Of a DNA stretch of 64,000 nt, positions 44,101 to 57,232 are shown one piece after another; position 1 is the first letter of the stretch; the number at the start of each line of letters is the position of its first letter. The DNA lies in contig SAXG01000005.1 of the NCBI GenBank assembly GCA_012932865.1, positions 124,001 to 188,000 of the forward strand. Direction: 5' to 3'. Position numbers and translations under genes: made by a program. This DNA is from Amylostereum areolatum (Eukaryota > Basidiomycota > Agaricomycetes > Russulales > Stereaceae). The notes beneath the pieces were generated by a model. The model was not told the DNA's origin and did not search any database. It worked only from the letters and a program-made list of their open reading frames with translations.

Positions 44101-45390
44101 TTGTCCATTCCCGTGCATTATGTAGTCCAATACACCTTGACTAATCGCATCTTGAGCGCACATAGCTTTGGCGAGGTCTTCGTCGTCGTGAATAGCGTCG
44201 ACAGAATACACGCGGCTCGAGTGCGGGGAGAGCTGTATACGCAAGGCATATCCGTACTCTACACAGTGCATGAGCAAGCGAAGAGAGAAAGGCAAGGCAG
44301 AAAACGCACTCGCGGCGGGTCGGTCCCTAAGCTCTACCCAGTGAGGCTTCACGCGACCAGCACGCCACTTGGCACAGCATTCACTGATCTGACGAACGTT
44401 CTCGTCCTCTTCTTTGTTGACTGGTTCCGCTTCGATGTCGTGAGAGCCAGGAGCATCTAGAGGCGCGAGGACGAGGCCTTTCTTGAGCAGATGATCTGGT
44501 GCGCCATTTTTGATGAAGTCAAGCGCGCCCATCTCAACAGCGACGGTAGCCGCAGCCGCACGGGCCTCAGATTTGCGTACGTGCTCTGCTTTAGTCGCGT
44601 AAGAGCGTGTTGAACCATTTGGACGTGTGATTGTTAGAATGCATTGCCGTTCTGGAGAAACTAATCAGTATCCTGTCACAAGGAGGGGGGAGCGACGAAA
44701 CCCGTAGGTAAAAAGGCCCGCGTCGTGAGAAGCACACTCGCTATTTAAACAGATCGAGGTGCACCTCGAGGGAAAGCAAGGCATGGCAGAAAACGAAGGC
44801 GCAGCATGTTCTGAGTGATCTTAGAACAGCGGAACCAATGCAAGACAACGCGGCGCATGTGCCACAAAGTCCGCCTCCACTAGCGCAAAAGTTCAACCGC
44901 AGCATCGTGTTCGACGATGTGATATCATAAAGGCCAGGTGTACGCTCTCGACAAGCGCTCAAGGCGAGGGTATTTGGCAGGCATCTGAAGCGTAACGTAT
45001 AAGCAAGGAGGGAGACGCACTCTCTCGCCCTGCCTCGTCAATGATCTCGTAGTTCAGCGGCTCGAGGCTGCCAAAGGTCTGGGAGCAAACTTGATGCAAG
45101 ATGAAGATGGGCATCTCTGTGTGTGAGCGCTTCGGATTCTGCTCCCCGTCTCCCGTAATGTCCGACGCAGGCCTTTGGACATAGGAGAAGGAAGGCAGGT
45201 TGATTTCAGCAGGAGGTGGGTCATGGAATGGAGGCCGCAGAAATTCCGCCAGAGAGAGGGTCCCGAGACGCATGAGATTGGCTGTTACAGCCTCAAACGG
45301 ACGGACGTGGCCCTGCATGGCATCGCTGGAGGGCCCAGGAGTAGATGAACTCGAAACAGGCGCGGAATCAACGGAAATCGCTGAGAACAT
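41192..45390 (-). CDS. Protein with repeated dsRNA-binding-like segments and a Pro/Tyr-rich tail
   Basis: Minus-strand exons: 45390-45021, 44651-43854, 43803-~43490, ~43434-~41631, ~41569-41192. The first segment looks like a dsRBM: LNYEIIDEAGREKRQCILTI, then KAEHVRKSEARAAAATVAV. Three further segments repeat the pattern of hydrophobic strand then acid/AAA helix: DDEDLAKAMCAQDAISQGVL, KRADAKAAVCLIAMSQGV and SRADAKLAVLELAFEHGA. After a KRKALPDEGDDE linker the tail is rich in Pro/Tyr/Arg (DPYA, EPYR repeats), ending in a conserved-looking block, LYHVWIVLGREKLELPSG. RNA binding is inferred. The junction near 43434-43490 has no clean in-phase intron, and the 45021-44651 intron (369 bp) is long; both need transcript data. 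Confidence 0.6.
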
Positions 45391-46035
45391 CGACTGGGAA
45401 GTGGCAAGCGGAAAGAGATGGCGGTTTCTGTGTGACGACAGTACTGCGTGGTGCTAAAACAGAGGGCTTGTCCGTCGTGAAAGAAAGATGGAGGTTGTTG
45501 ACGTCGGGAACAAGGACAGAAAATCATTGTCCTGAATCCTGATTACAAGCGTCTCGGTATTTCCCGGCGGGCCTACATACCCAAAGCCTTGTCGTCGGGT
45601 TGGTCTCCCTCCTTGAAACAAGCTCCATTTTCCTCCTTTCCTCCTTTATCCGTTTCAAAACCCTCCCCTCCTGATCACTATGGCGGGGATCTGGTTCTGA
45701 GTCTTCACTAGCTTCACTCAAGCTTCACTAGTTGCGGCTGTATCACATGATCCGATTCGTCAGCAACTCCGACGCTAACTGCAGGAAGTTGAACTTGCCT
45801 GGTCGAACCACTCAACTACTTAGTACGACAACACGAAGGAAGGACCGTTTTCCAAAGGCAGGTAAGCTCCTGCGTGTACGTGGCTACTATAAATGACTGT
45901 GCTTCCAGAAAGGCGTCGTTGGCTTCGCTAGTAAGCTATGGTAGTAATCGCCCAAAATGCTAACGTCGACGCGCAGCCCTTCAGATCGCCTCTTTCTAAT
46001 CAGCATACTTCGCGATAATATCGCAGAGCAGGGAT
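45391..46035. other. Divergent intergenic region
   Basis: Lies between the minus-strand dsRBM-like gene and the plus-strand F-box gene. I see no coding frame with support. Confidence 0.45.
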
Positions 46036-47253
46036 ATGGCGACGACCAACTATATCTCACGTCTTCCTTCGGAGCTTGTCCACGACGTCCTTCGTTATGT
46101 CGATCTACCCGCTGATCTGACTTCTGTGGCCCTCGCTGACCGTCGGCTACACACCATGGCCAACGAAAGACTGTACAGGGATGTATCAATATCATCGGCA
46201 TCTCAGGCTGTCAAATTCCTCCTACAGGCGGTGTACAAACCAGTGGATCCTCGATTCCGTCGTGTCAGAACTCTTTCCCTGTATTTCAAGACAACCCATT
46301 CCTTTCCAAGCCTTCTGGCACTGATAAAAACCGCGCTATCCCACTTATTGGCGCTGAAAGATCTTAAAGTTAATCTGATCAACATCTCAAGCAGAGATTG
46401 GGATATCGCCGTGCTGATATTTCCGGAAAACCCCGCTTTCCAGCTGCAAAGCTTCCAAACAAGCCTACGGTGCGTCCATTTTTCTACGTCAATTCATGCA
46501 CGACTTGACTATCGAGCACAGGATGAACACCGCTCTTTCCTCCTTCATCGAGACCCAAATGGAGTTACAAGAGCTCGATCTGAGCGGCCGTTCTCCGCGC
46601 CCTTCCTCTCCCTTCGTTCTTTCGACCGCCGCTCTTCCTCGGCTCAATTTGTTCCGTACTATACACTGCCCACCGGATCTCATCTCCAAGGTACGGCTTG
46701 ATCTCTCTCTTTATAGATGCCCTAATGTTTCGGATACGATGCAGATCGTCTCGGGACGCCCGTTGGAATGTATATCCGTCACGCTCTTTTCCGAGGACGA
46801 CTTTCTTTCCATTCGCATGCTCTCGCGCTCTTCACGCCCCATCAGACTCCTCACAGTCATTATCATTGAGCACGCCTCGTCAATCGATTTTTTCGCCAAC
46901 GTTGCCGGACATTTGCCGGGATTGGAGGAGTTTCACGCTATGTCGGTCGTGCACGCATATACCGCTGTGAGTATTTGTTGCTCGCCCCGAGTTCCTCGAG
47001 TCTAAACTATGTGCCCTAGGAAATGCTTCACGCTGCAACGAGCATTCTACCACTTTTCAAAACCCTGCATACTATAATGTTTCTGGCAACAAATGCCGGT
47101 GTTAGTCCCATGCCCCTGGAGGAAGAGGGGGCTCTCGCAGAGGCATGGGGACGTTCATGTCCGTCATTGAAAACAATCGCACTGCCATCTCTAGAGGTGT
47201 GGTCTCGTATTGGGAGTAAATGGATATCATCGTCTGTACCGAGCGATGCGTAG
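46036..47253 (+). CDS. F-box protein, 370 aa
   Basis: Exons 46036-46469, 46522-46966, 47020-47253 (1113 coding bases, in phase). The N-terminus ISRLPSELVHDVLRYVDLPA and VALADRRLHTMANERLYRDV is a typical F-box followed by its helix. Leucine-rich stretches come after (LLALKDLKVNLI, LQELDLSG, LPGLEEFHAM). This is a substrate adaptor for an SCF ubiquitin ligase in agaricomycetes, where the family is large. Unlike the F-box gene at 28588 the frame is intact. Confidence 0.85.
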
Positions 47254-48228
47254 CCGGTAAGTAAGTATATATTCAGTCGGAAGGAGCATCATCTGACAAG
47301 TTCGACGTACAACAGGGTTTCGCCCTATGAGGTGCCAGTGTGCTTGGAGGAATCTTATTGGCATTACGACTCAGTCCAAGCAACGGGATGTTATCATCAA
47401 AATACGACAGCGTACAGAAATATCGAATACATGTAGAAGCCCACCGATAAAGGGGAATAACACACCCTTACCCTAATTTTGTTTAAATCCGTCATCGCGA
47501 CCAGCGTCGCTAGCCCTGGACCGACGGCCATGTTGAATCCGATTTTCGAATCAAGTTCAAATCATGTTCGTCGTCGCCATTAAACTTTTTCTGGATGCGA
47601 ACGGTGAAAAAGTCCACGGCACTCCTCCGAAATCGATCGTGATCCATATGTAGTCCCGACTTCTTGACCAGGCTGGTACACCGTACACGGTACAGGCTGG
47701 TACGGACAGAAACCACGTGACCGCGCAAGCGCTTAGCAGCGCTTAGCGCTTATTCTCGCCGACGGAAGGAACGGTGCTGCTTCGGTGCTGCTTCCACCTT
47801 CCCTCAACTTCAACTTCTCCGACGAGCCGTGTCCTCCGCTCGCTCGGGTGCATTCGTGCTCAAACGTGGCTGTGGATTCGCGGTATTCGCATGCTGTGTT
47901 GCAGCACCTCTTCTAAATAGCCGTACGTCCGACTACCTCCTCTGCATCGCTGATTATCGAGGTCGTTTACGTCGGCTTATTTAAGAACAACCATGATCAT
48001 ATGGGCGCAAAAGCTGCGAGAAGCACAGTCGAATGGCAAATATTGGGCGCGCCAAGCCAAAGCGAAGCGAGCCTGCCTGCTGAAGACCGCCACCAAGCCG
48101 TGACGGCGAGCAACATACGTAGGTGATACCTACCTACTTCTTCGTATTTAAACCAAGCGGGGATGTATATCCGTGAGGTCGCTTTTGTGTCTCTTTTCTT
48201 TTCTCATTCCCTTACTGCCATTTTCTCT
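47254..48228. other. Intergenic region upstream of CAX-like 2
   Basis: Short local palindromes (ACCGTACACGGT near 47681, AGCGCTTAGCGCTT near 47735) and a CCACGTGA site at 47713. No gene seen. Confidence 0.45.
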
Positions 48229-50348
48229 ATGACTAGTCTCCAAAGCCCGTGGCATGCAATTCCCTCCGCCGACGAAGAGTCTCAGCCTTCGCCGCGCGTC
48301 CTAGCTGAGAAGCCCGAAAGACATTCTTTGTCCGTTGGCCGGCACCCGCTCTCAGATGGCCAACAACCCTCACAATTACCCGTCTCGCGCATGTCACGTC
48401 GCAAACGACTCTGGCGCCGTCTCAGAGGCAAGGACAGACGGAGGATTGGATGGAAGGAGAGTGGTCGAGCGATTCTGCTGTCTTCGTGTACGTCGCACGG
48501 TTTTCAGATCTCTATCGCTCCCTGATCGCTCGTTACGCAGACCTCAACGCTTTCCTTATCTTCATCCCGTTTGCCTGGACCGCCCATTTCGACGAGAACT
48601 GGTCATCCGGTCTCACTTTCGGCTGTAAGCTGCCCCCATTTCTACCCGCATCCATCCACTTATCAGATGCATTCAGTGTGCTTTCTTTCTATTGTTGGGC
48701 TTCAAAAGTTGTTCGATTGGGCTGGAGAGCAGCTGTCGTTTTATTGCGGCGATGACCTAGGCGATCTCATTGTCATCACCCTCAACAAGTACGTCTCCCG
48801 CTGCTTCCTGTCCTATCGAGCTCTCGTCTGAACGCGTTTGCTTTAGTGCTGTTGAAGCTACCTTGGGCATTATCTTACTTCTTAAATGCGAGTGAGTCGT
48901 TTCCATAATCCCTTTGATCATCTACCTCAAACCTTTCTGCAGGCTGAAACTCCTTCAATCTACCATCATCGGTACGCATTCGCTCTATATGGCTGTACTC
49001 GTCCTCAAACCGTGTTCAGGTGTTATACTCCTTCACCTGCTCCTCGTTCCCGGGACGTCCTTCTTGACTGGTGGTGCTCGGGTTCAACATCAACACCTGG
49101 ACGTCCGCCGTTCTGAACTCAATCACACGCTCTTGCTCGTCGGGTAAGACGCCTCCATCCCGTCCACGTCCACGCACTCATCGATCTATAGCGTCATGGG
49201 CCTTGTAGTTCCGGCAGCCTTCTTTTCCGCACTCGACGATGGCTTCTCACTTGAAGGCACCGAAGCTCATGCCGTCGTTACCGACGCGCTCCGCGGCAAC
49301 TTCCTCAAGATGGGGCGTGGCACCGCGATCATCCTTCTTCTCGTGTTCGTCACCGGTCATTGATACGTCAGTTGTTACTCGCTAACCTAGGCGGTTTCAG
49401 CTATATTGGCTCCCGCATCTACCGCCATAACCCGCCCGGTGAAGACGAAGGAACGACCACACAACAGGATCTACACTCTGAACTCATCCCCAAGGAAGAA
49501 GAGCTTGAACAAGCAGAGCCAGAGATTAACCCGCTGGCATGCATTCTCTTACTCTGTGTCACAATTGCGATCATGGCAGGCACTGCTGAGTTTGTGGGCG
49601 GGTTTCATTCACCGATCAACCTTATATACTGACATATTCGGATAGCTTGTCACCAGTATCGAGTCCGTCCGCGAGGTTGCCGGCATTGAAGAAGAGTCTG
49701 CCATTCCTTTCCCAATCGCCCAGCCGTTACGGTGTCCTGACTTTGCTCTATCTATCAGGTGGTTCGGCCTCTTCCTCCTTCCTTTCGTCTCTTTCTCCGC
49801 CGATGGCACGATCGCGGTCGTCTACTTCGTCCGCTCTTCCTTTAAGCACTACCTCGGGAAACCCAGGCCACCCATCAATATCGCCGAGGATCGCGCTATC
49901 GACCTCAGTATCCAGTTCACGTTGTTCTGGATGCCCTTCCTTGTACTTCTGGGGTGGTGGACCGGCAGGCCCATGACACTTCTTTTCGGTCCGTTTTCCT
50001 TCCTCACTATGTTGACGTCCCGGGCTAACCGCGAGTCCATGCATCACCACGCTTGTGTAGACGTCTTCGAGGTCACAATTCTCGTTGCATCCTGTTTCCT
50101 GGTCAATTATGTTACGGCGGATGCAAAAACCAACTGGGCTGAGGGCGGGATTATGGTCGCGTTCTACGTCATCCTCGTGCGTCAATATGCTTTCTTTAAC
50201 TCGAAAGAGAAAGGCGTTGATCAGGTATTTCACTAAATAGGCGCTTTCCGCGTGGTTCTACACTGGTCAACCCGAGATTCGTTTCCTAGCGGTGTGCCAT
50301 GATACGGTTGCAGGAGCGATTGCGCACGGGGTCAACCACGGAGAGTGA
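48229..50348 (+). CDS. CAX-like cation/proton exchanger 2, intact
   Basis: It starts MTSLQSPWHAIPSADEES and shares exon layout and intron phases with CAX-like 1. The first intron is 48488-48540; others match one for one. The c-1 motif is present (GDDLGDLIVITLNNAVEATL), and the c-2 region again reads FVSFSADGTIAVVYF instead of GNAAEH. The segment TADAKTNWAEGGIMVAFYVI leads into an in-phase donor (CTC/GTGCGT), so this copy shows the correct C-terminus: ALSAWFYTGQPEIRFLAVC, stop 50346-50348. It is probably a membrane cation exchanger acting in ion homeostasis; ion selectivity is not readable. Confidence 0.85.
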
Positions 50349-51139
50349 ACTACTGTTGTCTATGCGGATCTTTTTCACTGGTTAGGACGTTGTTTCTCTT
50401 TCAATTTACGGGCCATCTTGCCACACTTTAATCCACGTACATACCTTCAAGTCTTCGCATGTACGACATCTTCCCCCGGTATTGCTATTCCGTCAAGTTA
50501 ATGGATCCCGTTTCAGTTACTGTACACCGTATGGTGCGTGGCTGTCCATCTGCAACAAACGTCGATCCTTGGATGGAACTGATACTGTGTAGGAATTCTA
50601 GGAATTCTAGCTATTTCCCCGATGCTTGTGTACTCGAGTATAGCAAGCCAAGTTAGCATAAGCCCATGAGGTCCGGCACGTCTCTCGGTGTTGTATTGTC
50701 TGCTTCCCGTGCTATCTGATCCAGCACCATGCATTATGCCTCGTCTTCTTTTCCCGGGGCGTGTTGCTTCGCGGTCAACATTACAGCCATCAGGTTCCAC
50801 TACTTGATCCGGTACATGCAAAGTGGGTATAATGGCGCCGAATCGGGTAGTACGTCAACAGCTGGCCTTCTGCAATTCGTCGGCGGCTACGTACTTAGCT
50901 CTAAATCAGCGCCCTTCGCTCTCAGCCCCGACGCTATTGAGCCGCTAGCCTCATCTACGCGTTGCATTTTGGCGCCATGACAGGGATGAGCGTCCAAAGC
51001 TGTGATCGTTGTTTCATTGCGCGCAGTGGATGTGCTTCTATGGGGTGCAAGCTGTACAAGGCATGTCTACCTCGCGCGTTTCATTCGATATCGGCTTATA
51101 TACCCTCCGCCCAGAGTGAATCGTCCTAGTCCAACAATT
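50349..51139. other. Intergenic region between CAX-like 2 and 3
   Basis: A small direct repeat (GGAATTCTA twice at 50591-50608) is the only pattern noticed. No gene. Confidence 0.45.
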
Positions 51140-53296
51140 ATGTCTCGTCCTCCTACTCGACCCCCCTCCCCAAACGGTTCCGAAGAGTACGAGCTACGGC
51201 CGTCGCAGTCAGCTAGTAGTAGCCGCGGACCGCGCCCTTCACACTCGCCTCGGCCTTCGCATTGGCATACAACCTCTGTCGACCTCCTGGTGCCTCCTCC
51301 TCGTTCCAGCAGCCGCCAACGAGGGATATACACCCAAGAGTCAAGCTCGTTCACGAAGTCGCAATTTTGGACACGTCCTCGAGACAATGAGCCTTGGGAA
51401 AGAGTCGGGTGGAGGCAGAGCTTTCAGGCGGTTGTGTTTTCGTCATGTAAGGACCTTTTCCGTGTCTTTGGGGAGGTGGCGCTTAGTCAACTACGCAGAT
51501 ATCAACATCTATATGGTCTTGCTTCCTCTGGCTTGGGTGTCTCATTTCGTTGAAGGATGGGGTCATGTCACTTTCTCTCGTGAGTCTCGCGATTCTACTA
51601 TGCATCATTTCCCTTGGTCGCGAAAAGCTGACGACGAGTCAGTGTGCTTTCTGTCGATACTGCCGCTTGGACGACTGATGGGGTGGGGTGCGAAGCAACT
51701 CTCACTGTATCTTGGGGAGGGGCTAGGTGATCTTGTGCTGATCAGTCTCAACAAGTAAGCTTAGCGGTCTCACTCAGGCGAAATCGGAGGGTAATCGTTA
51801 AGTAGCTCAGTAATGGCGGCGCTTTCTGTCATTCTTCTCCTCAGATGCGAGTGAGTCTGCTATGTATATGGTGTCATCTAAGTGTTTATTAACGTTTAGA
51901 CAGACTGAGACTTCTGCAATCTCTGATGGTTGGTGGGTGCTCTTGATCTCGTCTTTATTATACCAGCATTTACCACCAACCTTCCGGAAGGCGTTCCCCT
52001 GTTACACCTACTCCTTGTCAACGGGATCGTGTTCCTTCGCGGTGGCTTCCACACGTTGCATCAACATCTGGACCCCCACCTGTCTCAGCTCAATCATACT
52101 CTCGCCATCCTTGGGTATCCTTCTCCTTACGTTACAGAGCACTGGCACTCGTTATCCCTGTGGGATTTTTTGCTGCATTGGATGACGGTGTCACAGAAAC
52201 GACAGGTGAAGAGCACCCTACACGCCGCGCCGAAGAGGAAGAGGAAGAGGGGTCCGAATTTCCGCCACTCGTCTCCGATGCATCAAGAGGAAAATTCCTG
52301 GCTATAAGCCGCGGAATCTCGGTCATCCTCCTTGTTATGTAAGAGTCGTCTTTCACCACATCTCATATCATAGGGGTCTAACGTCCATGTACTAAATTGA
52401 AGCTACATTGCGTCGAGGTTTTATCGATATAGGCCACCGCCTGAGGACATTTCCCTTAGTAGAGAGCCCAACGCCCATGAGGAGGCAAAGATGCTGGTGG
52501 AAGAAAAGAGACCGAAAGCCAACGTTTGGACAAGTGTCGTTCTCATTGCGTCAATGTTACCAATTATGATCTTTACTCTGATCTTTGTGCGTCCTTCACT
52601 GTGACGGTTTCGAGATTTCCCACTGATGTAATTTTCAATCAGCTGGTTGACAGCCTCGACTTTGTACACGAGGCAAGTGGGACACAGAAAGAGTACCGTT
52701 ATCCCCCTCAGGCGCCGATTTCTGTGCTGATTATCTCATAGGTGGTTCGGCCTCTTCCTTCTACCTTTCATGTCTTTCTCCGCCGATGGGACGTCGATGC
52801 TCATATATCTCGTCCGCGATCGTCTCAAACGTTACTTGGGCACTGCCAAACCGCCTGCAAGCATCGCCGAAGCGCGGTCCATCGACCTCAGCATCCAGTA
52901 TACACTGTTCTGGATGCCATTCCTCATCCTGCTAGGGTGGTGGACGGGAAGACCTATTTCGCTTTTATTTGGTGTGTGAACAAGTTGTCTATGGCGCGCC
53001 AGTTCCATGAACTGATCGTATCTGTCTGATAGACAAATTTGAGGTGACCATTCTTTTGGCGTCCATCTTCCTCGTGAACTACGTTACCGCCGATGCAAAG
53101 ACCAACTGGGCTGAGGGCTTCAGTATGATCGCGTTTTACAGCGTGCTTGTACGTTATCAGTAAATGTTGGCACGACATGCTTCTGACAGAAATTTAGGGG
53201 CTTTGCGCGTGGTTCTACACGGGGCAGCGGCAGATACGAGATTTGTCGACATGTGGAACAGTCGTGGCATCCTCAACTATTGGGGGCTCGGAATGA
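51140..53296 (+). CDS. CAX-like cation/proton exchanger 3, diverged, c-1 glutamate replaced
   Basis: It starts MSRPPTRPPSPNGSEEYE with a long Ser/Pro/Arg-rich tail before the first membrane segment. All introns seen in CAX-like 1 and 2 have counterparts, and the frame can be read to stop 53294-53296. In the c-1 motif NNAVEAT is replaced by NSVMAAL (exon beginning about 51808, using the AAGTAG acceptor), so the conserved acidic residue is Met. The second repeat keeps SFSADGTSMLIYL and TADAKTNWAEG. The middle loop is acidic (RRAEEEEEEGSEF). Family membership is clear, but transport by the usual mechanism is doubtful. The Met depends on the acceptor chosen; the alternative AG six bases downstream breaks the frame. 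Confidence 0.75.
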
Positions 53297-53459
53297 AGAT
53301 CGTATGTAAACTTGAAAGTTCGACCATAGCAGATGTTCAAACAGTGCCTGAAGAAAGGTGCATGCAGCATATGCTGCGTATGTCTATGCCGGTCATACAA
53401 CTATTCAATGGCAGGACGAGTGTGTAAGTATTACAAGTTTTTACATGATGGAAGAACCT

Positions 53460-53959
53460 CTACGGCATTCTGGGCCTTCCGCATCGCGAGCATATATTGC
53501 TTCTGAGTGCCAGATACATGCGACGTAGAGCAGTAGCCCCTACCCCAGCTCCGATAGCAAAGCCAGCTATTGGGAGCGCGGCGCCGGCACCTATAGCCTG
53601 CGCGATGGCGAAGGGAGAGCCTGCCACAACGCTCCCAATCCCCGATTGAATTGCTGCTGCCAGCGTACCTGCGAAGGAAGAGTCATTCAGTGTTCAGACC
53701 AGATCCTGGGGTGCCCCTGCTTGTGCTACGACGGACCTCCTACCACCCCGGCGGGTCCAAATCCAACCAATCCCAGAAGGCCTGTCGCGACGGCGGGTGC
53801 CGCCACCGCTCCCGCGGCGGCGCCAGCGGGAGCAATAACAGGATGATCTGCACAGTGGCAGAACCCATCGTCATTGTTGTCTGCGGCTTCAATCAGAAAG
53901 AGGAGGGTGAGCTTGGAGGTACATATACACGTATACACATAATGAAAGGGCCCCCGCAC
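53460..53959 (-). CDS. IFI6/IFI27 (ISG12)-family small hydrophobic protein
   Basis: Two exons: 53959-53737 and 53668-53460, intron GTCCGT...TTCGCAG, in phase, about 143 aa. The Gly/Ala-rich membrane part reads AAGAVAAPAVATGLLGLVGF, GPAGVVGGTLAAAIQSGIGS and VVAGSPFAIAQAIGAGA, which is the Ifi-6-16 family pattern. In animals these are mitochondrial or ER membrane proteins linked to interferon response and apoptosis; the fungal role is unknown. The start is uncertain: the only in-frame ATG (53959) precedes a stretch that may be a leader or an intron. Confidence 0.7.
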
Positions 53960-55827
<1,868 letters not shown>

Positions 55828-56040
55828 AGTTAGCTCGGCGAGGAAGAGGACGAGGACGAGGACCGCAGAACGACGCGGTCAACGGCGAGCACGGCGTCAC
55901 GATCGTGACGTTCTGCGGCAGCAAGTGACGACGGTCGCGTGACGGTCGCGCACTTTGCCTCCAACCTCTACCTTTCGGCATCCGAATCCCATATCACCTC
56001 CCCTCTACCCACCCTTCTCAGTAGTGAAGCTGGAGGCGAC

Positions 56041-57023
56041 ATGGCAACTCCGTCTCTGCTCAAAATGTTGCGTTCGGCATCGTTTGCTCCCGAAGACAAG
56101 GATGAGGACGATCGTATACAACGTACGCGATTCAGATTCATTCTTTTAACGCTTCGCCTCGATACATGGGCTAAATCTCCCATACAGAGGTCATCAAGGC
56201 GGAAGCAGCTCTCAAGCGCTACAAAGAGCCCCCTCTTGAACTTCTCATATACACCGCCGCCAACATCCTACAACTCGAAGACCAGAAGATCTTATCCCAG
56301 ATGCCCGACCTTCTCAATCTCCTCGCTCAAATTGAACTTTACCGACAACGTATCAATAATGAAATACGGAAAGCGTTGACGTTGAATGACTTTTACTCGG
56401 GCCAAGATTCCGACATCGAGCTGTTGACTGTAGAGGAGGTCACCAAGTTAAACGGTTTTTTGTATCCACCCGAGAAGGAGAAAAAGGTGCAAGAATCATT
56501 TGAAACCATCATGCAGTTCTGTATACGTCTGGTGAGCCAATCAATTCTAAGGACTTGATACGTGAACTGATGCAGCTTTAGCATATCCTACACCTATGGG
56601 GGTTCACTAGCGAATCGTATCTCCTCACAAAGTGGATGCGCATATACTTCCAGCCGCGATATTCCTCCAACGAGCGCCCTCAAGTATTCCACAAAGTCCT
56701 CCCTGAGAAAGCTTTCCTTGAGGCTTCGGACGAATGCATGCGGTTTCTTGTTGGTGCCAAGGACTGGTATGAGCAGTATAAGAATATTCTTCCTGACGAG
56801 TAAGCAAACGCCAATGTGTATTGCACGTCCTTATTCTGAGATGCCGTCTAGTCCTCACTTGGAAATTGCTCAAGAAGAATACGACGAACTGGTCGACAAT
56901 CTCATCGAGTCGAGTAAGGACAAGATTCTTGGAGGCGTGGAACACTACATGCGCCGCGCAACGCGAGCACTGGACGCCATGGATTACCTCAACGAGGTGT
57001 TCTCTCCCCCAGACCAACAGTAA
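56041..57023 (+). CDS. Conserved hypothetical protein, 271 aa, helical
   Basis: Exons 56041-56122, 56188-56531, 56582-56799, 56852-57023 (816 coding bases, all in phase). It starts MATPSLLKMLRSASFAPEDK. It is predominantly helical by composition (EVTKLNGFLYPPEKEKKVQE, EEYDELVDNLIESSKDKIL) with no signal peptide or membrane segment. I do not recognise the family. It is divergent from NUDT21, with about 213 bp between the two start codons, so a shared promoter is likely. Confidence 0.65.
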
Positions 57024-57232
57024 TGTTCGAACACCCCCGTCCTGCACCGCTGCTCTCCTCGACTGATGAGGACCAGATATGGGTGTCACGGATATGTCCG
57101 ATCGGTACCCATCACGTGACATTACGCGTCTCGTCGGTATCCGTTGTTCACTACGCGACCTCTGCCCTGCCTGACTCCCGCCACCATCGCCACTGTTTGT
57201 GACTTTTCTCTACCTACTATAATTAACGCCCA

